This document shows, piece by piece, positions 1-6,747 of a stretch of 41,259 nt of DNA. Positions within the stretch are counted from its first letter, which is position 1. Each line of letters begins with the position of its first letter. This DNA is from RGIG5612 sp963591145. GTDB taxonomy: Bacteria; Bacillota; Clostridia; Lachnospirales; Lachnospiraceae. Made by a program: the position numbers and the translations under genes. The DNA lies in NCBI GenBank assembly GCA_963591145.1, contig CAVARE010000009.1, positions 1 to 41,259 of the forward strand. Reading direction: 5' to 3'. Below the pieces are notes generated by a model that made no database searches, was not told where the DNA came from, and worked only from the letters and a program-made list of their open reading frames with translations.

Positions 1-129
1 ATCGTATGCCTCACAGGTGATGAGATGAAGTCAGCTGTAACTGAGATGCTTACGGTACTGTATGAAGCTAATCCACAGAGCATCGGCGGAACATTGAACG
101 GTGACGAGATGTTCTATACGGCTGAGTAA
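1..129 (+). CDS. ABC transporter substrate-binding protein, C-terminal end (partial)
   Basis: The reading frame is open from the first base and stops with TAA at 127-129, giving the last 42 residues of a protein that starts before the window. The tail contains ANPQSIGGTLNGDEMFY, the kind of ending seen in periplasmic-binding-like proteins of the nitrate/sulfonate/taurine/thiamine-precursor (NMT1/SsuA-like) importers. The next gene is a permease of the same importer class, which supports the call. The substrate cannot be told from this fragment. The family assignment is inference from a short tail plus context. Confidence 0.6.
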   Translation: MVCLTGDEMKSAVTEMLTVLYEANPQSIGGTLNGDEMFYTAE

Positions 130-258
130 AGGCAGTACAGGCTCTTCTTATCCGACCGTGGGGACATGATGGAATGCTCTATGCGACTTAAGTAGCGGCA
201 GCACAATGATCTGCGGATAATCTCAAGAACTGTATGCATACCATACGATAAAAGTCAT

Positions 259-1005
259 ATGATAAGAACGCGATTACTTAAAATATTAAAAATACTGTGT
301 GTCGCTGCGGCGTGGATAGTCATATGGGAGATAATACATATTGCTGTAGGGAGGGATCTTATTGTTCCCTCCCCTTTCAGCGTTCTTAAGAGAATCTGCA
401 CGCTCGGGATCACAGCTGAGTTCTGGAGCAATATCGCCCTGTCAATCGTCCGCATACTTATAGGATATCTGGCCGCCATCGCAGCCGGATGCATCATCGG
501 CATCCTTACCGCGCTGTCACGGATTCTGGATGCATTTTTATCGCCTATCTCCAAAATCATCCGCGCAACCCCTGTGGCATCATTTATCATTTTAATGTTC
601 GTATTTCTCGCGAGAAATAACATTCCTGCCTTCACTGCCTTCCTGATGGTACTCCCTATTACCTGGGCAAATGTATACGAAGGCATCAAGCGCACGGACA
701 TACAGCTCCTTGAAATGGCGCATGTTTTTAATATAAAAAAATCCGCCATTTTAAGGCATATCTACATTCCTTCTATCATGCCGTATTTCATGGCTTCCGC
801 CAAAACCGGCATGGGACTGGCCTGGAAGGCTGGTATCGCCGCTGAGGTACTGACCAGCCCGACACATGGCATCGGCACAGCCCTTTATAATTCCAAAATC
901 TATCTTGAAATAACAGACCTGTTCGCCTGGACAGCAGTTATCATAATCATCAGCGTGATTCTTGAGAAGATCTTCGTGTGGCTGATGAATAAGGTATATC
1001 ATTAA
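259..1005 (+). CDS. ABC transporter permease, SsuC/TauC/ThiX-like
   Basis: A 248-residue inner-membrane permease with about six hydrophobic helices. It fits the BPD_transp_1 fold: an N-terminal helix (about residues 9-30), then the core permease domain from about residue 55. The cytoplasmic coupling region reads EGIKRTDIQLLEMAHVFN followed by the IPSIMPYFMASAKTGMGLAWKAGIAAE segment, matching the usual EAA-loop position of nitrate/sulfonate/taurine-type permeases. Length is normal for the family (about 250). It follows the binding-protein tail after a 129-base gap. No ATPase follows in this window, so the ATPase is probably upstream. The substrate is unknown. Confidence 0.85.
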   Translation: MIRTRLLKILKILCVAAAWIVIWEIIHIAVGRDLIVPSPFSVLKRICTLGITAEFWSNIALSIVRILIGYLAAIAAGCIIGILTALSRILDAFLSPISKIIRATPVASFIILMFVFLARNNIPAFTAFLMVLPITWANVYEGIKRTDIQLLEMAHVFNIKKSAILRHIYIPSIMPYFMASAKTGMGLAWKAGIAAEVLTSPTHGIGTALYNSKIYLEITDLFAWTAVIIIISVILEKIFVWLMNKVYH

Positions 1006-1037
1006 GTTTCAGCAAGCTGTCTGCTACAGTATTCGCA

Positions 1038-1075
1038 GGACCCGTTTTCTGCAAAGAGAGAACAGGGTCTTATTT
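1038..1075 (+). terminator. Probable rho-independent terminator after the ABC permease
   Basis: GGACCC and GTTTTCT on the left pair with AGAGAAC and GGGTCT on the right around a short loop, followed by TATTTT. The stem has one bulge and the T-run is interrupted, so it is a moderate terminator. It lies 33 bases after the permease stop. Confidence 0.55.
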
Positions 1076-1242
1076 TCGCAATTTTTTCCTTTGCTGAGGA
1101 TTTGAAAAATGCTATAACTTAAACTGTGTTATTGTAACTTGTAACTAGTTACGGGAATTTTAATAACAGAGTATAGAGAGGAAATCTTCAAACTCATGAC
1201 ACCAGATACTTCCGTGAAGGTGGTGTAAGGAGGGAGGCAGTT

Positions 1243-1549
1243 ATGGAAGAGCGAAAAAGACTTGGTAAATACCTGTGATATAAAGAAAGATTTTCCTAAT
1301 ATGACTGGCTTTTCGCCACGAAATATACGTTATATGAAGAAATTTGCTACTACATGGTAGGATGACGTAATTTTGCAACAACTTGTTGCAAAATTACCAT
1401 GGGGCACAAATATCGTGCTGATGGACAAAGCCTGCACCAAGCAGGAACGAATTTGGTATGCTCAGAAAGCATTAGAAAATGGTTGGAGCAGAAATATTCT
1501 TGCGCTTCAAATCGAAAGTGGATTATATCAGCCGTCAGGTGCTGGCTGA
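1243..1549 (+). pseudogene. Decayed DUF1016 (YhcG-type) N-terminal domain
   Basis: A good ribosome site (AAGGAGGGAGG) precedes ATG 1243, but the frame stops after 11 codons (TGA 1276-1278). Shifting by one base from about 1274 gives KDFPNMTGFSPRNIRYMKKFATTW, an in-frame TAG at 1358-1360, then LPWGTNIVLMDK and ERIWYAQKALENGWSRNILALQIESGLY. These are the hallmarks of the DUF1016 N-terminal domain found in YhcG-like PDDEXK-nuclease proteins. A second frameshift follows: after about 1533 another frame continues as RQVLADK. The C-terminal nuclease part is absent. Two frameshifts and a stop make it a clear remnant. Intact homologues are often found near restriction-modification or other mobile genes, so this may be the scar of a lost defence or mobile region. 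Confidence 0.85.
1367..1397. repeat. Perfect 31-bp palindrome inside the DUF1016 remnant
   Basis: GTAATTTTGCAACAA, one central C (1382), then its exact reverse complement. The arms are 15 bp with no mismatch. In the remnant's frame the bases also encode VILQQLVAKL, which fits the DUF1016 family, so part of the symmetry may be coding coincidence. A palindrome this long could extrude as a cruciform or bind a dimeric protein. No function can be assigned. Confidence 0.9.
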
Positions 1550-1580
1550 TAAGATTTTATAGAATACATCCCAAACTAAA

Positions 1581-1604
1581 GGCAGGCCTCTCGGCCTGCC
1601 TTTT
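1581..1604. terminator. Bidirectional terminator
   Basis: GGCAGGCC (1581-1588) pairs perfectly with GGCCTGCC (1593-1600) around a TCTC loop, flanked by AAA on the left and TTTT on the right. It can serve both the plus-strand remnant and the minus-strand sigma/SH3 gene that ends at 1634. Confidence 0.85.
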
Positions 1605-1633
1605 AAGTTATCATATAAATGTATACCGGATCA

Positions 1634-3643
1634 TCATCCCAGTGACTCAACTGATATCCATCCGTGATGTCCGTTATATGAAGTATATGCCCATGTATAT
1701 GAAGCATCATAAGCTTCAATTGTAAGTACGGTTCCTGCTGGAACTGTTCCGAATGAGCTGCTGGCTACTGTTGCGCCCAGACGAAGATCCATATAGTAGC
1801 TGTCGATAACGGTGCGTTCCTCGGTCTGTGCCAGCATCTCGGTTGGTGTCTCTACAGGACCATTGGTTGCAACCTTGGTATATTCGAGCCAGATCCATCC
1901 GTCACTGCCTTCGTAATTAATGTGACCCCATCCGCCATCAATTTCTGTAACTGTAACCTCATATTCAGATGGAACGTAGGTGATTCTTGTAGACTCGTTA
2001 GTTGGCTGAGAATACATTGACAGAGATTCTCCGTCAGCATAAATCTGCACATTATATGTGGTGCCTGTGAATACCTCCTCAGTAGTTGTCTCAGGCTCAG
2101 TAGTGGTTTCCTCAACGGTAGTTGTCGGAGCCTCGGTAGTGGTCTCAGGCTCAGTAGTAGGCTCCTCGGTGGTTGTCTCTTCCTCTGTAGTAGCTGTTTC
2201 AAATAATGAGCTTCCGAACCAGTTATCGCCCAGAACCTTATTAACCTGATCTCTGAATATGAACATCGCCAGGATGGCCAGCAGGATAACGATGACAACT
2301 ATCAGCACAATGATGAGAGCTGTGTTTTTCTTCTTTTTCTGAGTCTCGCCATCACCTGTTACCTCGTCAGCTGCTGCGATGATGCTGTCAATAGCCGCCT
2401 TATCTTCATCCGAGAGATTACCTGTATCCTCAGATCCTTCGGAGGCTGCAGCTACAACGCCGCCAGGGATATCCAGACCTTCGGACTTTTCCTGAGCCTT
2501 TGAATCCTCGGCTTCAGGTTCATCTGCTGCGGCATCCTCATCCTCTGAAGTCTCATCCTGAGCTTCTTCATCATCAGCCTTATCTTCAGAACCTGTTAAC
2601 TGTCCCTTACGGCCGTCATAAACATCCATGTCAGGTGCAGGAACTGCAGTATCGCTGGAGGAGCCGAAGATGGATTCGCCCTTATCGGCAGAATCAGCAT
2701 TTGCCGGTTCAACATCCTCGAGGCTGTCAGCTGCTTCGGATTCATCGCCTGTCTGTGCAGCAGCTGCGCCGTCAGGAGCTACGTTGTCATCAGAATACAT
2801 GGCCTCTGAATATCCTGGAGCCTCAGCCTTGAACTGTTCGGATTCAATGCCGGTGATATGCTTTACCTTGCCATTAGAATCATCGGTCTCAGACTCAGAA
2901 TAGATAAAGTCCGACATGAAGATAGAAGCTTCTTCAGGCATAAGTATGCGCAGAATATTGGAAAATGTAGATTCAGTTCCTGGAGTGAGATCCTCCGGCT
3001 GGTAATTTTCATAGAAATTGATGAGCAGCCACAGGAAAAATGGGATCGGCTCCATTGAGAAGAGCGGCAGACCATTGTCTCCCAGAGTAATGACTGCGTT
3101 AGTGATATTGCCCAGCGTGCATGCGAGAGTATAATTTACCGCGATAGTGCTCATATCGAGCTTGCGGGAAATGCTCTTCAGCGGATAACCCTCGCCCCAT
3201 AATATGGCGCATGCTCTCTGGTTGTCAGGAAGGCTGTTAAGAACCGCCTCCAGACAGATACGAACATGGTCGATAGACATGCTGGCATTGGTATTAATAT
3301 ACTGGTCGTAATCTGAGGAAGGAAGAATCTCTCCCAGATTAGCTGCCTCAGCAGGGATTCGTTCGTCGAATGCACCATACTGCTTTAATCTGGCAATGCA
3401 TGTGTTTTTGCAGACTTCATTTGCCCATAATAAGAACTTAGAAGCATCTTCCAGAGTATTTAAATGGTCGAAAATGAAGATATATGTGTCTCTGATAGCC
3501 GCATCAATGTCAGCCTTGTCGCGCAGAAACACCATGGACTCCTTATAAAAGAGCTGGATGGTGTTGTCATATATGAACTTGATGGCGCTCTGGCTGCCCT
3601 GCTGCGCATCATAAATATTATCAGTGAAATCAATTGTGCCCAT
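1634..3643 (-). CDS. Membrane-anchored sigma-70-like protein with external SH3 domains
   Basis: A 669-residue multidomain protein. Residues 22-90 resemble ECF sigma region 2 (ADIDAAIRDTYIFIFDHL, then WANEVCKNTCIARLKQYG). Residues 127-180 resemble region 4 (LNSLPDNQRACAILWGEGYPL, then SISRKLDMS as the helix-turn-helix). A long acidic, low-complexity cytoplasmic stretch follows (about 250-435). Then come one strong transmembrane helix (about 440-464), a Thr/Glu-rich stalk (about 475-515) and two bacterial SH3-like repeats to the C-terminus (GWGHINYEGSDGWIWL and TWAYTSYNGHHGWISV). Predicted topology is sigma part inside, SH3 part outside. Start ATG 3641-3643 has AAGGGG six to seven bases upstream and a promoter at 3688-3716. 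Ordinary ECF sigmas are about 160-200 residues, so this is a fusion. Region 2 is divergent and may not bind promoters. External ligand and target genes are unknown. Confidence 0.8.
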   Translation of the reverse strand: MGTIDFTDNIYDAQQGSQSAIKFIYDNTIQLFYKESMVFLRDKADIDAAIRDTYIFIFDHLNTLEDASKFLLWANEVCKNTCIARLKQYGAFDERIPAEAANLGEILPSSDYDQYINTNASMSIDHVRICLEAVLNSLPDNQRACAILWGEGYPLKSISRKLDMSTIAVNYTLACTLGNITNAVITLGDNGLPLFSMEPIPFFLWLLINFYENYQPEDLTPGTESTFSNILRILMPEEASIFMSDFIYSESETDDSNGKVKHITGIESEQFKAEAPGYSEAMYSDDNVAPDGAAAAQTGDESEAADSLEDVEPANADSADKGESIFGSSSDTAVPAPDMDVYDGRKGQLTGSEDKADDEEAQDETSEDEDAAADEPEAEDSKAQEKSEGLDIPGGVVAAASEGSEDTGNLSDEDKAAIDSIIAAADEVTGDGETQKKKKNTALIIVLIVVIVILLAILAMFIFRDQVNKVLGDNWFGSSLFETATTEEETTTEEPTTEPETTTEAPTTTVEETTTEPETTTEEVFTGTTYNVQIYADGESLSMYSQPTNESTRITYVPSEYEVTVTEIDGGWGHINYEGSDGWIWLEYTKVATNGPVETPTEMLAQTEERTVIDSYYMDLRLGATVASSSFGTVPAGTVLTIEAYDASYTWAYTSYNGHHGWISVESLG

Positions 3644-3687
3644 AATATCCCCTTGTATTGATATGATTGTAAACGAGATTTTAGGTT

Positions 3688-3716
3688 ATTATATTTAAAA
3701 AGATGACAAAATTCAA
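3688..3716 (-). promoter_or_regulatory. Sigma-70-type promoter for the sigma/SH3 gene
   Basis: On the minus strand, TTGAAT (3716-3711) and a perfect TATAAT (3693-3688) are separated by exactly 17 bases. The predicted transcript starts about 40 bases before the ATG. Confidence 0.7.
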
Positions 3717-3797
3717 CACATCATATCGCTGAACAGACGTATTTTTGATAATGATATGCAAATTCATGAATATTTCACATAATAATGACGAAAGCAT

Positions 3798-3827
3798 TTG
3801 TAATTATACAAGTGTTTTTGTTATACT
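3798..3827 (+). promoter_or_regulatory. Probable promoter for the flippase-like gene
   Basis: TTGTAA (3798-3803), an 18-base spacer and TATACT (3822-3827). The expected start of transcription (about 3834) falls at the left edge of the inverted-repeat element, which would make that element the 5' leader of the mRNA. Confidence 0.55.
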
Positions 3828-3831
3828 TTGA

Positions 3832-3978
3832 TGCAGAAGTGTCGCCTGTTGCGTGAGTACCAGGCTTTGCAGATAAGGATCAAATGATTCGTGCCGTGAA
3901 CCTCGGCGTGCAGCCCATGGCTTTTAAGCAGGGAGCTGCGCCGTCCCGGCACGATATAGTTAGAATGACACTTCTGCA
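3832..3978 (+). repeat. Nested inverted-repeat element A (structured leader or MITE-like)
   Basis: Outer arms TGCAGAAGTGTC (3832-3843) and GACACTTCTGCA (3967-3978) are perfect 12-bp inverted repeats 147 bp end to end. Inside lies a second inverted pair, CGTGCCG (from 3890) with CGGCACG (ending 3953), and GCAGCCC with GGGAGCTGC near the centre. The inner 65 bp recurs in opposite orientation at 8482-8586 with a different central loop. Either a folded RNA leader or a small non-coding repeat would explain it. Frames through it (RAVNLGVQP...) are not believed to be coding. Confidence 0.75.
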
Positions 3979-3996
3979 ATACGAGAGGGGATACAA

Positions 3997-4059
3997 ATGC
4001 GCCCATACCAGGCGTTTTGTGAAAATAGATTTTATGGAAACACCGAAGAAGTCAAGTAA
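3997..4059 (+). CDS. Possible upstream leader peptide, 20 codons
   Basis: ATG 3997 has the best ribosome site of the region (GAGAGGGG, seven bases upstream). It opens a 20-codon frame beginning MRPYQAFCENRF that ends TAA 4057-4059. It overlaps the start of the flippase-like gene (ATG 4034) in another frame, whereas that ATG has no clear Shine-Dalgarno sequence. This layout would fit translational coupling or a leader peptide. It could equally be a chance frame. Confidence 0.25.
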   Translation: MRPYQAFCENRFYGNTEEVK

Positions 4060-5107
4060 AAAATCCAGAATACTGACCGGATCCTTTCTGGCGTTCAGCC
4101 TGGCTGTAGTCGCAGTAATCGCGATAAGGGAATTCGGCGGAACGCAGAACAGGCATATTGAGAATCCGGATTTTAATGTTCTATATCTGCTGCTGGCAGT
4201 GGGATGCTTTGGCGTCGCATTGCTGACAGAATCACTTAAGTATTCATATATGCTGAAGAAGCGCGGATTCAAGACTAAGAAGTCTCTGGGTTTCACAGCG
4301 GCGGTTATCGGCAAATATTATGACAACCTGACGCCTGCGGGAGCCGGCGGTCAGGGATTTCAGATGTATCATCTGAGCAGCGCAGGCTGTGACGCGGGCA
4401 CGGCAGGCGGCCTTCCTATCCTGGGATTTCTGGGGCTTCAATTCGCATTTGTGCTGATAGGTCTTGTTACCATGATCTGCGGCACCGCATATATAGGCGA
4501 TCTGGTATTTATCCGGGTTACGGCGATAGTCGGACTGGTATTTTATGCATTTGTCCCTGCATGTATCTTATTCTTCGCAGTGGCACCGCATATACTTGAG
4601 GCCATAGTCGGATGGGGCACCAGGATGCTGGGCAAGCTCCATATTCTTAAGGACGCGGAGAAGACCAATGCTAAGGCCATAGAATCTCTTCAGTCATATA
4701 CCGATGCGTTAAGAACCTTCTCCAAGGACAAGAAGCAGATGGTAATGATATTTATATTATCGCTCATTTACCAGCTGGCATTCATGTGCATGCCGTTCTT
4801 TATCCTGAAGTTCTTCGGCGCGGAGATGGGATTCATAGATTGCTTCTGCAGAGTCGTATATATTTATGCAGCTATAGCGATTATCTTCACACCAGGCAAC
4901 TCGGGAGCTGCCGAGGCATCGTTTTATACCGTGTTCTCGGTATTGTCCGACGGCGAGATATTCTGGGGCATGCTGGTATGGAGAGCATTATGCTATTACA
5001 GCTGGATCGTATTAGGCGCGATCGTACAATTCAGGGACAATATAGCTGCTAAGAAGCTGGCAGAGGCCGAAAATAATAATCAAAAAATTTCAGATAAATC
5101 TGCTTGA
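4034..5107 (+). CDS. Lysylphosphatidylglycerol synthase TM-domain (flippase-like) membrane protein
   Basis: About 357 residues with roughly eight hydrophobic helices. It matches the LPG_synthase_TM/UPF0104 family, which includes the flippase half of MprF and stand-alone lipid-handling proteins. Family-typical features are YDNLTPAGAGGQGFQMYHL (about residues 95-115) and FTPGNSGAAEASF (about 290-302). No C-terminal acyltransferase (LPG synthase) domain is present, so lipid translocation is more likely than lipid aminoacylation. Start is uncertain: ATG 4034 (METPKK) is preferred because the protein becomes family-like there and upstream in-frame codons lie in element A. GTG 4019 is an alternative. 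The stop codon overlaps the -35 box of the next promoter. Confidence 0.75.
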   Translation: METPKKSSKKSRILTGSFLAFSLAVVAVIAIREFGGTQNRHIENPDFNVLYLLLAVGCFGVALLTESLKYSYMLKKRGFKTKKSLGFTAAVIGKYYDNLTPAGAGGQGFQMYHLSSAGCDAGTAGGLPILGFLGLQFAFVLIGLVTMICGTAYIGDLVFIRVTAIVGLVFYAFVPACILFFAVAPHILEAIVGWGTRMLGKLHILKDAEKTNAKAIESLQSYTDALRTFSKDKKQMVMIFILSLIYQLAFMCMPFFILKFFGAEMGFIDCFCRVVYIYAAIAIIFTPGNSGAAEASFYTVFSVLSDGEIFWGMLVWRALCYYSWIVLGAIVQFRDNIAAKKLAEAENNNQKISDKSA

Positions 5108-5132
5108 CAGCCCCACTCTTTTGCGCTAAAGT
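5104..5132 (+). promoter_or_regulatory. Promoter of the T-box/trpXYZ operon
   Basis: A perfect TTGACA (5104-5109), a 17-base spacer and TAAAGT (5127-5132). The -35 box overlaps the TGA stop of the upstream gene, so the promoter sits directly on the gene boundary. Confidence 0.7.
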
Positions 5133-5138
5133 ATCGCA

Positions 5139-5433
5139 CATCAGAAAACCGTTGAGAAAGAGGAGTAACTCTTACCTCTTACTTATGAGAGAGCTGTAGA
5201 TGGTGAGATTGCAGCAAGTAATGTTTGAGCGAATGGACTTTTGAGGGCGAACAGAAATGCATGATGCAAAGTATGAGAGACGGGACTTGACCACCCGTAA
5301 TCACAGGTCAGCACATGATGGTGTGCAGTGAGAGGATGCATGGAAGCATCAAGCCGGGTGGCACCGCAGGAATGATTATAACCTGTCCCAGCAATATATA
5401 CTTTTGACGAGTATATGTTGCTGGGACTTTTTG
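5139..5433 (+). promoter_or_regulatory. T-box leader, tryptophan-specific
   Basis: A classic T-box riboswitch. Stem I has the AGAGAG element near 5190. The specifier region reads GAA-TGG-AC with TGG at 5234-5236, the Trp codon. The conserved T-box sequence AAGCCGGGTGGCACCGCAGG is at 5351-5370. Its bulge TGGC would pair with the GCCA end of an uncharged tRNA with discriminator G, as expected for bacterial tRNA-Trp. A terminator closes the leader. Uncharged tRNA-Trp should stabilise the antiterminator and switch on trpXYZ. The 5' end is predicted from the promoter. Confidence 0.93.
5385..5432 (+). terminator. T-box terminator hairpin
   Basis: The 17-base arms GTCCCAGCAATATATAC (5385-5401) and GTATATGTTGCTGGGAC (5411-5427) pair almost fully and are followed by five T. 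This is the OFF state of the T-box. The competing antiterminator uses the T-box sequence just upstream. Confidence 0.9.
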
Positions 5434-5536
5434 TTGTTATAAGAATTTCATCTCGAGACGTGAGCATGCTATCGCAGGTAACACATTTGCCGCAAATGAC
5501 GGCAGAAAAATTTGTAGTAATGAAAGGAATTGTACT

Positions 5537-6580
5537 ATGAAATCATTTATCAAGAAAACCGCAGCCGTAACATTATCAGCTATGCTCGCTACAGCTATGA
5601 CAGCAGTAGCAGCACCAGAGGAAGCAGGTACAGTATACAAGGTCGGTATCTGCAATTATGTAAGTGATGCATCACTTGATCAGATCGTAGAAAATATTGA
5701 GACACGTCTGGCTGAATTAGGCGAGGAGCTGGGCGTAACATTCGAGATCTCAGAGGATAACTGCCAGGCAGATTCAAGCGTTATGAACCAGATCATCTCT
5801 AACTTCATCGCAGATGATGTTGACCTGATGATCGGCGTTGCAACACCTGTTGCCATGGCTATGCAGGCTGCTACAGAAGACAATCAGATCCCGGTAGTAT
5901 TTGCAGCTGTATCTGATCCTGTATCAGTTGAATTGGTTGAATCACTGGATGCTCCTGGTTCAAATGTAACAGGATCATCTGATAATCTTGATACAACAGC
6001 AGTTATGAATCTTATATTTGCAGCTGATCCTGATGCAGATCAGATCGCACTTCTTTATGATATAGGTCAGGACTCAAGCGCAACACCTATCGCAGCTGCT
6101 AAGGCATATTTAGACGAGAAGGGTATAAGCTACAAGGAGTATACAGGAACAACAGTTGCAGAGGTTGAGCTGGCAGTTCAGTCTATCATCGCTGACGGAA
6201 TGGATGCAGTATTTACACCGACTGACAACACAATCATGACAGCTGAGCTTTCAATCTACGAAGAGCTGGCAGAGGCTGGTATCCCACATTATACAGGCGC
6301 TGATTCATTTGCACTTAACGGAGCCTTCGTTGGATATGGTGTTGACTATGCAGAGCTGGGCGTTGAGACAGCAGACATGGTTAAGGAAATCCTGGTTGAT
6401 GGCAAGAATCCTGCTGAAACTCCTGTAATTACATTTGACAATGGTACAGCAACAGTTAATACAGAGACCTGCGAGACTCTGGGATATGACTTCGATGAGA
6501 TCTCTAAGGCATTCGAGCCATACTGCCTGAAGATTCAGACAATCACAACAGCTGAGAGCTTCGGCGATGTTGCTGAATAA
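5537..6580 (+). CDS. trpX: TrpX-type ABC substrate-binding protein
   Basis: A 347-residue exported binding protein of the ABC_sub_bind family (TrpX group), first gene of a Trp T-box operon. It has an N-terminal signal (about residues 1-26, ending TAVAA), then a two-lobed binding fold with VGICNYV, DLMIGVATPVAMA, PVVFAAVSDPV and the hinge-region AVFTPTDNTIM, all typical of the family. Ribosome site AAAGGAA precedes ATG 5537. Odd point: there is no lipobox cysteine near the signal cleavage site. Gram-positive binding proteins are normally lipoproteins, so this one may be held by an uncleaved signal or be partly released. Tryptophan as ligand is inferred from the T-box. Confidence 0.9.
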   Translation: MKSFIKKTAAVTLSAMLATAMTAVAAPEEAGTVYKVGICNYVSDASLDQIVENIETRLAELGEELGVTFEISEDNCQADSSVMNQIISNFIADDVDLMIGVATPVAMAMQAATEDNQIPVVFAAVSDPVSVELVESLDAPGSNVTGSSDNLDTTAVMNLIFAADPDADQIALLYDIGQDSSATPIAAAKAYLDEKGISYKEYTGTTVAEVELAVQSIIADGMDAVFTPTDNTIMTAELSIYEELAEAGIPHYTGADSFALNGAFVGYGVDYAELGVETADMVKEILVDGKNPAETPVITFDNGTATVNTETCETLGYDFDEISKAFEPYCLKIQTITTAESFGDVAE

Positions 6581-6592
6581 TTAGAATAAATG

Positions 6593-6633
6593 ATCTGACA
6601 TCTTCCTATTATAAAGGGGGATGTCAGATTTTG
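6593..6633 (+). terminator. Intercistronic hairpin after trpX (partial terminator)
   Basis: ATCTGACATC (6593-6602) pairs with GATGTCAGAT (6620-6629), followed by only four T in a row. It probably ends part of the transcripts or protects the trpX mRNA end, giving more binding protein than permease. Confidence 0.6.
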
Positions 6634-6709
6634 CTAATCCGGTATGTGACTTGCACATGCAGATGCAGGTTACAACGGATTGATTCATAGAAATATAGAA
6701 TGATAATGA

Positions 6710-6734
6710 CCCGGGCGGCATCAGCCGGCCCGGG
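6710..6734 (+). promoter_or_regulatory. GC-rich hairpin just before the trpY ribosome site
   Basis: CCCGGGC (6710-6716) and GCCCGGG (6728-6734) form a perfect 7-bp stem, extended by GGC/GCC with an ATCA loop. It ends four bases before the GAGG site of the permease gene (about 6737-6740), where it could reduce initiation or stop exonucleases. Confidence 0.6.
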
Positions 6735-6747
6735 CCGAGGTGTGATT

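Noticed and set aside
2058..2249. Plus-strand Val/Ser-rich open frame
   Set aside because: It is the antisense of the Thr/Glu-rich stalk of the sigma/SH3 gene and only reflects its repetitive codons.
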